Of a stretch of 64,000 nt of DNA, positions 20,909 through 31,579 are shown piece by piece. The position numbers were made by a program, and so were the translations under genes. Source of the stretch: Mastigamoeba balamuthi (Eukaryota; Evosea; Mastigamoebida; Mastigamoebidae); assembly GCA_902651635.1 (NCBI GenBank), contig CACRSC010000008.1, positions 493,312 through 557,311 on the forward strand. The letters run 5' to 3'. The notes below the pieces were generated by a model, which was given only the letters and a program-made list of their open reading frames with translations, had not been told where the DNA came from and made no database searches. Numbering within the stretch: the stretch's first letter is position 1; each line of letters begins with the position of its first letter.

Positions 20909-23321
20909 TCACTGGGGAATGCGCACCACATCGAAGAGCTCGAAGCTGCGGACACGGGTTTCGGTGCAGGTGACCTTGTAATGGGGGCCCTTGTCGACCG
21001 AGAGGTACCTGCCGTTGATGCAGCGCAGGGCGACCTTGCCGTTGCCCGTGTAGATGGGCACGAACGACTCCCACGTGTCGGCCGCGTTGCTGAAGCGGAC
21101 CTGGCCGTTGTTGGGGTCCGCGGCCAGGAACGTGCCCCTGTGGCTCTTGAACGACACGGAGGCTGGGGTGTGGCTGTTGGCGTCGACGGTGAAGGTCTCC
21201 CAGCCGAGGGGCTCCCTCCTGTCGCCCTGCACCGTCCCGTCGTCCAGCGCGCTGATGTACGTGCCCCAGTGCGTCCGGAGCGCCACAATGCCCCTCATGT
21301 TCGGGAGCAGCACCTCGAACAGCTCGAAGCCGCGGGCCCGGGTCTCGGAGCAGGTGACCTTGAAGCCGGGGCCCTTGTCGACCGAGAGGTACCTGCCGCT
21401 GAGGCAGCGCAGCGCGATCTTGCCGTTGTCCATGCTGTAGGGCACGAACGACTCCCACGGGCCCGCGGCGTCCCGGAAGCGGACCTCGCCGTTGCCGGGG
21501 TCCGCCGACAGGTACCCGCCCCTGTGGCTCATGAACGACAGCGAGCCCACGACGTTGCTGTTCGAGTCGACGGTGAACATCTCCCACCCGAGGGGCTCCC
21601 TCCTGTCGCCCTTCACCGACCCGTCGTCCTGCGCGCTGATGTACGTGTCCCAGTGCGTCCGCAGCGCCACCGCGCCCGCCCCCGTGATGTCCACAGACGC
21701 GTCCCTGTGCACCACCTCGAACAGCTCGAACCCGCGGGCGCGGTACTCGTCGCACGTGACCTTGTAGTGGGGGCCCTTGTCGACCGAGAGGTACTTGCCG
21801 CTGAGGCAGCGCAGCGCGACCTTGCCGTTGCCCATGTTGTAGACAGTGAACGCCTCCCACGTGTTGGCCGCACCGCGCAGGCTGACCTGGTCGTTGCCGG
21901 GGTCCACCGACAGGAAACTGCCCTTGTAGCTCTTGAACGACATGGTCCCCGCGACGTGGCTGTTGGTCTCTGCTGTGAACGTCTCCCACCACAGGAGGTC
22001 CCTCCTGTCGCCCTTCACCGCCCCGTTGTCCTGAGCACTGAGGAACGTCCCCCAATGCGTCCTGAGTGCGAACGGTCCGCTGAGGTCCACTGACAACGGC
22101 TTCTGGGGGGCCACAGCTACTATGGCATTCATCTCGGTCACGAGGCACGCGTTGCGGCCGCGGCGCAGCCGGAAGAAGCCGTTCTCGCCCCACTTTGTTC
22201 CCCACGAGTTCTTCATGAGCCAGTAGCCTCCGGCGCTGTCCTGGCCCCACCCCACCAGCAGCACCCCGTGGTTCACGCCGTGGAGGCAGGTGTCCGCTGT
22301 CGAGCGTTTTTCAGCGACGAGAATACACTTCACTTGTCAGGAAACTCTTGGGAGCAGGAGTGCGTACTGGACTCGACGACGCCGCTCTTGTATCTAATGA
22401 TGCTGCTGGCGTCGAGCTGAACAATGATGGGCCCGTAGTCGATCAGCTTCTGGTTCATCGTTGCCTCGTCGAACTTGATCCCGAAGACGCTGGTGAGCTT
22501 GCCGACGGCCTTGGACTTGACGCTGTCATAGTAGCACTGGCCGTCGGCCTTGTGGTACGGGTAGTCGGACTCGAGCACAGCCCCAAAGCCCTGCTGCGTC
22601 CAGCGCAGCACGAGGTCCAAACCAGTCCGGGGCGACCCCTTGTCGCACCCGTTGCTCTGGTGATCGCAGTCGATGAGGCTCTGTGGCGAGAACCTCTGCG
22701 TCTCGCCCGTCGCCTTGTGCCACGCGGACTCGACGAGGCCCATCGCGGTGAAGGCCCAGCACGACTTACATCCCTCCTGGTTCTGCACGGGCGTCACGTC
22801 GGGCGACTTCCAGCTCGAGGGCAGCGCGGGGTCGTTCCTGCCGGCCCTCTCAGCAGCAGCAGCAGCAGTTCCCAGGGGCTCGGACGGCTCGAGGCCCTCG
22901 AGGTGCAGCGGGTTGAGGTTGGTGTAGAGCGCTGCGAACTCGTCCTTGGTGAGGTCCGCGAATTCGTTGATGTCGAAGGTCGCTGTGGGGACCTCGCGGT
23001 TGAGGCGCTCGATCTCGCGCAGCGTCTCCTGGAAGATCGAGAAGCGACGGGCCTCTGCGAGGTGGACGACAGAAAAAGGCCTGAGCGCTGGACAGTCGGG
23101 AGCACAGGACCGAGGGAGCTCTGACCTTCGGCAGGAGAAGAGTAGGACTTGTTGTACATGGACTTGAACTCACCCTGAGGTTATCGACACGCGGCACGCT
23201 GGTGAGAGGGGCGCACCACAGCTGAGCATCGTACGAATTGGCATGCTGCGTCGTCGTGGGCGCAGCCAGCGAGGCCCAGTCCGGCGATCAAAGACAGTGC
23301 AAGCAGTGTTGATGGCCACAT
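20909..23321 (-). CDS. Secreted papain-family (C1) cysteine protease fused to three fascin-like domains (742 aa)
   Basis: Four exons on the minus strand, 23321-23217, 23174-23126, 23054-22368 and 22296-20909; the three introns restore frame. A signal peptide (MWPSTLLALSLIAGLGLAG) precedes an I29 inhibitor prodomain with FKSMYNKSY, an ERFNIN-like helix and the TFDINEFADLT motif. The C1 domain has Gln and Cys in VQNQEGCKSCWAF (Cys about residue 149), His in GVNHGVLLVGWG (about 288) and Asn in MKNSWGTKWGENGF (about 308), so all catalytic residues are present. From about 345 three consecutive repeats of about 125 residues follow, each beginning ALRTHWxTxxSAxDxG and ending FELFxV, as in fascin-type beta-trefoils. 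Papain proteases act in lysosomes or outside the cell; the trefoils may bind glycans or actin (inference). The first exon boundary is the least certain. Confidence 0.85.
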
Positions 23322-24804
23322 GTGATGTGTTGGTGAGAACGTAAATTACCGAAGTGAAGTGTGCCCTGCGCCCGAGGGACCTCGATCCCCCCTGAACCGA
23401 CTTTCCATTTCGTGACGTGTGAGTTTTCTGGCTGCTGGTGTACTCAGAAGAACGGCAGATTATTTGATTCGTGTATCAGAGCGGCAGGGTGTAAAAAATG
23501 TGCACATTCAATGAATGGGGAGGCTACGACCCGACGAACGCGGTATGCACGACACTAACTGACACGGCACACAGCAACCTCACAGGCCAAGTGCTCTCAC
23601 GTGCGCGCTGAGCAAGACGGGCGAGTGACACCCATCAACGGTGTTCCCTGCCCTGAGAGAATAACCTTGATTGTTTATGTCCTCGCAGTTCCATAGTTCC
23701 AAACCGGCCTCCAACTGCTCTCTGGCTGATTTCGAACTTGATGTTGTCGCTGATCAGCCGGCCTCACCCTATGAGCAGCACGCCGAGCACCGCGCATTGG
23801 GCAGGTCGTCACGTGAGCAGTGGAAGGCCATTAGTTGTCTTCGTTTTATCCGCAGGGCTCTCCGTTCGCATGCAGTTTTCAGACACATCAGCCGGGGCCC
23901 CTTTTACTGTGTGGCACCGGTCTCTTTTCTGCGGCTGAGCACTGGGCACCGCCGCCGATGTCTCTGCTGTTGCTGTCTTCGCCTCGTAGCCACGGCCCCT
24001 TCACCGCCTTGACCCCGGCACTGGCAGCAGCGGCGGCCGCCACCGCACCACCCAAGCAAGGCGATGCCGGCGATGGCTGCCACGCCGAGGCCCCAGGCCG
24101 GACGACCGCCGCCGCTGCATTGACCGCGACGGGCGCGAGGCCCACGGCGTCGACGTCGATGCCCACGCCCACCCGTGCCGACGTAGCTTCCTCGACTTGC
24201 GATGTCAGCTCGGGCAAGTCGGTCCTCATGGCCACCGCCGCCCCATAGAACGTGCTGCCCGCCCCCGTCCGAGACCACAAATGCACTGCTGCGGGCGCCG
24301 AGCTACCTGTGTTCACTCGACTCTGCATTTTACCAACGGGCGTCAGTTCACGTGTGGCAACAAGTGCCCATCGGTGCTGGGCCTTGCTGTGCCGGACAAG
24401 TCACGCCGTCATCTCCTCGGGGGGCGCACTCCCAGTGATGCTGAGGCGCCATACCAGAAATATTGGCACAGGGATACTCTTTTGGAGTGCTCCCGGCCGT
24501 TGGCCTGCGGCACTTCAGCGTCCCACGCACCGATGTGAGTGCGTGCCCTTCACGTGCTTCAAGTGTGCATCGGCGCGGGGCCTTTCTGAGGGCACTCCGA
24601 CATCGGCACGAGGGTCGCACACCCTGTGATACTCAGGCCTTGAGGCTCCTCACGTCGATACCCCGGACATTATCTTCTGCAAATGGCTGCGTGCTTCTGC
24701 CAGTGCACATGGAGATTCTGTCAGATTTTGCCTGAAGTTATGTTCCCAGCTGAGCATCACTCTGAATGGCAGAAGAACAAGCCAATATCAGTTGTTTGAT
24801 GGTG
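23322..24804. other. 1.5-kb spacer, no gene established
   Basis: I see no frame with family similarity. A minus-strand stretch at about 23900-24300 could encode a short membrane segment (WGLGVAAIAGIALLGW) followed by a basic tail, but it does not join cleanly to an upstream extracellular-looking part and has no clear start. Two diverged copies of a block of about 100 bp are visible (about 24347-24450 and 24551-24645). Confidence 0.45.
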
Positions 24805-27359
24805 TTACTGGATAGGTGAAGAAGCAATCTCAGCAACTGCTTTGAGTTCACGCCTGCTGAAACAGTTCCAAAAGGAGATACACCACAGAGTAGCAGTACA
24901 GAGCATGAATGGACTGAGAATGAGTGCAAGCGTCTTGAATGCACCGTGAGAGACAGATATCAGGATCAGCATTCCGACTGTTTCCAATGCAAACAGCAGT
25001 TTCTCCCTCTTCGTGGTTGTGCTGGAAAATATCAGAATCTCAATGCAGATTATCTGTACCGTAGATGAGAACTGCAAGCATCAATTGCAAGTGTAGGATA
25101 GAGAATGAGACCACAAAACAGTATAGAAACAAGTATGCTGATTTCGCAGAGATGAATCCTGGGTTGAAGGAAGTTAGAGCAAATCAACAAATGGTATTCA
25201 GACGTGTTATCCAGAACAAGACCCCAGCAGAAAATGGCTGTCCAACCAGCAGGATAGAAGCCAATGAAGAAAGGAAGGGTTATATGTGCTACGACTATGG
25301 CAGTGTACAACATTCTTCTTGATTTCGGGATTTTTGACATTTGGAACTGCAAATTGTGAGCTGCTTGAAACAAGGAGAACTTACCATGGCATACTGAAAC
25401 TGCCATGTAGAGAGTAGAGCAAGTCTCTCTGCAAAAGAGAGTTGTTCATCTTCGAAAATGTCCAGGAGCGACATTTCGTGTGATTCAGTTGTCTGCAGCG
25501 AATGAGACAGGTTTGGGAAATGAAGGATAAGTACCTCCCAAGTAACGATATACCGAAGCGAGTAAGGGCCCATCATTGCAAGTATCTTTGGCATGTTACT
25601 TGAGGCCTGACGTGCACGAGAGATCATGCGTATGTAGAACGAAGGCAATAACACAAGGCCGAAACCGACGATCATGAAGATAACAAACCACATCACCCAG
25701 AGCCTTGGGAGTACCTAGATGACAAGGAGATTAAAACCGAAAATACAGCGCTCACGTACCCTCAATCTGACCATCAGCTGCTCATAAGACAGCCAGGCAC
25801 GAGGAGTGACAACGATCGACCCATCGAGGGAGAACTGGTGAGTGAACATTTTTGTCTTCATCTGGTCGTCAACAACCGCAAACTGGTTCGGCAGCAGGGT
25901 GAGTGTGGACATTTGAACAGGGAACAGACCTGAATGGTGTGCAGCCCCTCCTCGTACCGAGACGCGTCCCAGGGGAAAGTGTACATGTCCGAACCGATTA
26001 TCTTCATTGGGGAGGTGATCTGCTTCCCGTCGACCTTGACAACAACGCTTTCTGCGAAGAGAAGCGACGGTGAGCATCAGCCATAGTCTGTGCGTGTGCA
26101 GGCAACTGATTGGGCGGTTGTGGAAGATGAGCGCGCGGATCGTCGAGTCCGGAGACTTGGACAGAGGCGGCTCGCTGTACGACCGCATCATCGCGCTCTT
26201 GGGGTTGACCAGCACGAGGTACGGCCAGTCGCCCAGCACCACGTCGCTGAACGCAAAGCGCCCGTTCTCGAGCGAGCCGATCCTGAAGCCCCTGTCCTGC
26301 AGCGACGCCATCGAGGCCTCTGTCGGCCCGTCGCGGTGGTACGCGTACTCGACGCGGTGCAGGTGCCCGGGCAGGTGCCACGCGTAGTTGCTGGGCATGC
26401 CGCCGAGGCCCCAGACGAGGTCCGTCGCCCACGTCGTCCAGACGATGTTGAGCGGGTGGTGCATCGCCACCAGCGTCAGGCTCGCGTTGCTGCTGCGCAC
26501 AGACCGCGCCAGCGCGGCGGCGTCTGCCAGGGACATGTACCCCAGCCACGCGTCCACCGGCATCGTGGGCCTGCAGGGCGCCAGCGCGAGGCTCGCGTCA
26601 GCGAGGGGCTGTGCGCTTGCTGGGGCCGACGCACGCGCTGTTGGCGAGAACAAACTTGTAGGAAAACCGCGACCCCGGCACGTGCACGTAGTAGTCCCTG
26701 ACGGGGCGGTATATGTCCGCGCCGGCCGCGGTGTAGTTGAGCGCGTACTTGTCCCTGCTGAGCCTCCCGACGTAGTTTTTCACTGTGCAGCGCAAACGGA
26801 AAGTAAGCCGACAGAACAGGCAGCGCTCAGTCGCCGCACTGTCGTGGTTGCCGAGCGTCTCGACCCAGAAGGACGCGTTGAGCAGGCCGTGCTCGGCGAG
26901 CAGCCCCGCGTACTGCCGCCACTCGCTGAGGTGCTGCTGGGGCAGCCCCTGTGCCGAGCGCCCGCAGACGAGGTCGCCCGTGGCCAGCACGAAGCGCGGC
27001 CCCACCACGGGGACCACCTCCTCGACCACCGCCCGCAGCGCCTCGAGCGCCCTCCTCGCCCCCCTGTGCACGTGCACGTCCGACACCTGCACGAACCGCA
27101 CCGCGTGCGCGTCGGGCGCCTCCGGAACGGCGACGGCCGGCGCGCCCACGCGGGCGGGGGGCGTGTGCAGCGCCAGCAGAGCGACAAGGGAGCAGAGCAG
27201 AAAGGCGCAGGCGTGGCGGGCGGCGGCCCTGTGGCACAGCAGCCACGCGCGGTCGCTGGCAGGCAGCGGATGCGCGCGCTGGCGCCGCGCGGGGGCCTCC
27301 TCGTCGGCGGCGGCGAGGCTCAGCGCCGTGTCGTCGTTGTCGGGATCGCGGGCGTGCAT
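24805..27359 (-). CDS. TMEM62-like calcineurin-type metallophosphoesterase with C-terminal membrane segments (722 aa)
   Basis: Nine exons on the minus strand: 27359-26840, 26782-26635, 26570-26107, 26051-25930, 25882-25760, 25714-25535, 25492-25385, 25346-25060 and 25021-24805. All junctions keep frame; the 42-nt intron 25493-25534 is a multiple of three and could be retained. An N-terminal membrane anchor (about 47-65) precedes the phosphoesterase with VSDVHVH, GDLVCG, GNHD, MHHP and GHLH, a complete metal-ligand set. A middle beta-rich region (IKSVVVKVDGK, MYTFPWDASRYEEGLH, HQFSLDG) is typical of TMEM62. After about 470 there are several hydrophobic helices. The substrate of the family is unknown. 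An alternative start 75 bases upstream is in frame. Confidence 0.85.
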
Positions 27360-27990
27360 ACGCAGGAGAGCCCAGAAGGGGTAGAACTGTGTGAACTCAA
27401 AAATAGAGTGACACAACCGGTGCGGGTTTGGCAATGCGGAAAAAAAAGAGGCGGAAAGTGACGTCGCGCTCTCGATCTCTCACCCGGCGGCCGGCGGCCA
27501 GCGATGATTTTCCGAAATCGATCGAACGCTGGAGGAGCCCTTCACAGGGTGCAGCACAACACCTGATCTGACTTCCAGAGAAATGATCTTCGGAAGGCGA
27601 TGGGAGAGCATGCGATGGCAAATTGCCAGTGTTACGGAAGACCAGAATCCCCTAGTCTTCCGTACACCAGTGATAGCTCTATGTAACAGGTCGACGCGGA
27701 CTTGTCTTTACGTGAAGGATACTATCCGTTTGTCGCGTAAGCTGGAAATATCCTCTGTCTCTCATACATCGCACCGCAGAAAAAAGACTTGTCCTTCGAA
27801 TCTTCGTGCTCACAATTGACTCTATACTAGGCCGCCATGTCAGCGAGCCCGTTTGGACCGCACAGCTTACAAGCCTTTTCATTATGAGCAAATTACACTG
27901 GATAATTGTTCCAGTTTTGAGATCTCTTGAGTATGCATCTCGAATAAAGTTGTAGATGGTTACTTGAATCGAATAGTCCATTGCGCCCGT
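27360..27990. other. Spacer between two minus-strand genes
   Basis: This is the promoter side of the TMEM62-like gene and the 3' flank of the multi-pass gene. It is AT-richer near 27700-27990. No coding or RNA signal is seen. Confidence 0.5.
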
Positions 27991-30030
27991 TTAAAAATGA
28001 ATTTTGGGTGTTACAACAGCAGCAAGGTCAATCACCGCAATGGCTGATGCGCATAACGACGAAAGAAGAACGACGAAGCTCGTCTTCCAGTACCACACCA
28101 GGAATGTGAGCACGTCGACCGCTCTCTCTCCTCTTGGCATGTCGGGGAACACCTCGGACGGGACGACATTCAGCAGCAGTGAGGGCCTTCGCAGCGACAC
28201 AACATTGGACAGTGGGTATGGGGTCTGCGGCTCCAGAAGATGCGATGGAATACGTGGACCCAGGGTTGGCTGGTCTGTCGTGCAGACAGATTCCGCGGCA
28301 CCAACATCAAGGACATGGATTTGCCTGTCAGTCTCGGATGGTTGTGGCTCACCCTCGCCACTTCCCGAGCGCGATGGGGCAGGAGACGTCTTGGAGAGCT
28401 CCAGGCTGAGGCCGAACTTGTATACATTCTGACAAACTAGTGAGAGAAGTTCACGTTGTTGTCCACGTACAACTGCCAGCGCGACAACACACGCAACGAT
28501 GTTGAAGAACAGCACAGAAAGGCCAATGGTAAAGAAGGCAGATCGGGACACGAGTTGCTGCCCCCCCGAACTGGAGCTGGAGCCGGACGATCTGTTGGCG
28601 ATACCGTTGACACAGGATATTTTGATCAGAATGCACACATCCGAGTCCTCGTGGCCAGTGTCGACAAGGTATACCTACAGACGAGCGAGAGCTCTGTGTC
28701 AAACACCAAAAAAGAGTATGCCGACGTACGAAGAAGAATCCCACCATGCCAAGAACTGCCAAGAATGAGTGCATGGTGTCGATTATTCTCCTGGTCCAGT
28801 CCTCGGTTGATGTTGATCGCGTGCAGAAGGCGCTCAGTGCCTAACGGTGAGGACCAGACAGATCACCAGATCAGGTGTAATGATTGTATCAGAAGATGTT
28901 GGGAGGGTTCTGTTCGTACTCTGTACGACCGAACGATTGGAAGGCGAGACAGACATATTTGAAGGAGCAGCTTGTCTGTCCCGGTGAACTGGAGTACCGA
29001 GAGAACGCACTGCCCTGTCAGCAGCAGGAAGAACTCCTTATCGGGCTTTGACGACACAAAGTAGAGCAGCATCCACGCATATTGCTTGTAGACCATCAGG
29101 ATGAACGAGAACCTGTAGAAGACACCGAATCGGGCAGTCCCCATTCCTGAGCCAGCGCTGTGAGGCCTCGCTGTGTGGAAGGGAACGCACTCGAAGAGAC
29201 TACAAGCAGCAATTTGACGCAGAGGAACAGAAGGCACATCAGGACTGCCTGGACGAACCCCCAGTGATCAAACACGGGCTTCCCGATGCTGAGCACGGCG
29301 TCGAATATGGGCTGGACGATGGCGTATGCCCTGCTGGCGTTCCAGAAGAGGATCAGGTACCCGAAGCTACGCTCGATGGTTCTCTTCGAGTCCCACAGCT
29401 GCAGTAGCACGATGGGGATGACGAACGCAAACAAGATGGCTCGCATCATATCGGGTATCATCTGTCCTGCAGCCAATATGTCTGCAAATGGTCACAAGCC
29501 GTGAGAAAAACGACGAACAGGGAGCGAAGCCGAGAGAACGCGAACCGAGAAGGAATACAACAAGTTGCACTACGACAGCAAAGACACCGGTCCAAGTGCC
29601 CGGGTATCGCAGCAGCATCCACACCCTGCGCATCGCGCTCCTCTCGTCGCAGTACGGCTCGTCTCTGAGGCGCACCCGCGCGAAGAACCCGAGGAAGAGA
29701 ATGGGGCGGACGAGCTCCGTGTTGAGCGACCTGACCACGTTAGCCCATAGGAACGAAGGCTCGTCGTCCTTGGTCCCAAACGACCTGAACGCCACAATGG
29801 CCACGGAGATCGCAGCGTGCAACGCCTGCAGAGAGAGAGAGAGAGAGTCGAGTCAGGGGGCGACGAGAGACGAGCTCGCACGGTGGCGATGGCGAGGATC
29901 ACACGGTCCTTTGTACGGTACATCGCACGCGACTCTCTGCTCTGCGTCGACCACAACAGCGCGTCGATGCAGGACGCGAGGAACAGCACGGGGCCTATCT
30001 CCCACAGCGTGTCCTTGAGCTGCGCGCGCG
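27991..30030 (-). CDS. Multi-pass membrane protein, N-terminus not resolved
   Basis: I do not recognise the family. On the minus strand, phase-consistent introns occur at 29826-29881 (with a GA microsatellite at its 3' end) and at about 29470-29530 and 29145-29190. They join strongly hydrophobic segments: GPVLFLASCIDALLW, TGVFAVVVQLVVFLL, MRAILFAFVIPIVLLQLW, AVLMCLLFLCVKLLLVV, FILMVYKQYAWMLLYFV and, near the C-terminus, LSVLFFNIVACVVALAVV and TSFVVLLSSLCASAIAVI, so about eight membrane spans. A long Ser/Pro-rich hydrophilic loop (28130-28430) separates the last two. The stop is at 27991-27993. No start codon is in frame above 29990, and the gene runs toward the ambiguous base at 30162, so the first exon is missing or lies across a gap. 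Confidence 0.6.
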
Positions 30031-30161
30031 CAGGCAGCGGGCGGGCATCGGCGTGAGGGATTTTGCGGAATGGCCCTAAATTTATCGCCCCGCCTTGCTG
30101 TGACCGGAAAAAGCAGGGGGGCTGCTCTGCCACAGGACAGGGCACCGCGCACCAAGTAGAG

Positions 30162-30162
30162 N
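30162..30162. other. Single ambiguous base (N), probable assembly join
   Basis: This is the only N in the window. Both genes that diverge from here lack an identifiable N-terminus, which is what a compressed scaffold gap would produce. The spacer between them (about 30031-30249) shows no other signal. Confidence 0.6.
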
Positions 30163-30249
30163 GCCGCCCGCCAGGCACGCCCCCCCCACGTCCCAACGCC
30201 CCTCGCTGCGGCCCTCACTGGGCGGCTCCTCGTGTGCTGGGCGCAGATG

Positions 30250-31120
30250 GTCCCCACGTCGCTCTGGTTCTCTGCGATGGTCGTGACGGGCCTCGGGGCC
30301 CTCGTGCACGTCTCCGCCCCCGCCTATCTGTGCGCTGCTGCCCCGTCGGGGGTGGGGGGCTCGCGTGTGCACGCGGGGCTCACTCTGTGGCGCTGCTGCT
30401 GCTTCTGCGCTGCAGGACGTACTGCAGGGTGTTCACGGTGCTCTTGGTGCTCGCGGGGGAGGTCGTGTACCTCGGCAGGAGACCCGCGTGGCTGCTGGCC
30501 GCCTGCGTGGCGCTCACGTCGCTGGGCGCCCTCGTCGCGGGCTACGCAGAGCTGCCGCTGCACTTTGGCGGCGCCGTCATGTCCGCGGGCCACTGCCTGG
30601 CCGCCGCCGGCTTCCTCGTCAGCATCGGCACCGCGCAGGCGAGCTCCGACCTCAGCACCCTCGACATGATGTCCGCCTCTGCCCTGCCCGCCCGCCCTGC
30701 TCTGCTGCTCGCAGCTGCCGACTCAGGCCGCGCCTGCGCAGGTTCTACGTGTGCCTCCTCAGCCTGCCCGTCGTCGCGGGGCTCGCGGTCCGCGAGGCCG
30801 GCGAGCTGGCGGCCAACCCCAAGCTGCTCGGCGCGGGCTCGGTGATGAGCTTCGCGGCCAGCAGCGTCAACGGCGCTGCGCTGCTCTACCTGATGTTCCT
30901 GTGCTCGACGGTCAACACGCCGCTCACGACGGCCGTCGTGGGGCAGGCGCGCGCCGTGGTCGTCACCGTCGTCGGCCTGGTCGTGTTCGCCGACGTCCCG
31001 CTCAAGGCCATGCTGGCGGTGGGCCTCGGGCTCAGCGTGTTCGGCGTCGCCGGGTACTGCCTGTGCGCCCGCGTCCAGGAGCGCCGCGCTGCGATGGTGT
31101 CCCAGTCAAACGACAATTGA
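30250..31120 (+). CDS. Nucleotide-sugar transporter-like protein (SLC35 / TPT family), N-terminus missing
   Basis: The visible exons are about 30250-30329, 30416-30670 and 30742-31120, with introns of 86 and 71 nt (donors GTGCGC and GTCCGC) that keep frame. The product has the SLC35 pattern: LVHVSAPAYLTYCRVFTVLLVLAGE (a fourth-helix region like LNVPMYTTLRR), GALVAGYAEL, DMMFYVCLLSLPVV, NPKLLGAGSVMSFAASSVNGAALL, TPLTTAVVGQARAV and a hydrophobic C-terminal helix. Such carriers exchange nucleotide sugars for nucleoside monophosphates across Golgi or ER membranes, which fits the nearby Golgi glycosyltransferase. The first two or three helices expected for the family are not found before the N at 30162, so the gene is 5' incomplete in this assembly. 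Confidence 0.75.
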
Positions 31121-31579
31121 TCTCGGTGGGACTCTTTATCACTGCTTTCAACCACCACTGTTCATGCTTCATTTCCTCACGTATTCGTTTTCGGATCCGG
31201 GCATATGACGCTGCCTGCGCGACTGGATAGTAGGAAGATTGAAACTGGATGAATTGTTAATTGTAGTAGTGAATACCGATCTTTATTTGTGAATGCCTCG
31301 TCATTTCTGAGCAACAAAGGAAAAAACACAAGAGCACTCACTGCTTGTACGTAGGTCGAGTCCTGCGGAGGAACTCTGTGCCCGCGCTTACAGTAAGGCA
31401 CCACCCCCTTCATCTTCGCAGAGATGCTCACCATCGGCATCGCCCCGAAAATGCGGCCTTCTCCCGTCTTTTTCACTGCCGTGTTCAGCAACCTCGCACA
31501 GCCATTCCGGGACATGTGGTAGAGATTCCGAGGGCCCCGAGGAGACGACTCTCGCCCCTCGCGGCGATCGCGTCTCACA
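31121..31579. other. Spacer upstream of the receptor kinase gene
   Basis: The first half is AT-richer (31130-31330) and contains an incidental minus-strand frame without family similarity. The second half must hold the promoter of the receptor gene. No motif is assigned. Confidence 0.5.

Noticed and set aside
20747-22093. 448-codon plus-strand frame over the fascin repeats
   Set aside because: Its apparent internal repeats are only the reverse complement of the fascin-like repeats.
26388-27461. 357-codon plus-strand frame over the metallophosphoesterase exon
   Set aside because: Antisense to DxH, GD and GNHD motifs of the real gene; low-complexity Arg/His composition.
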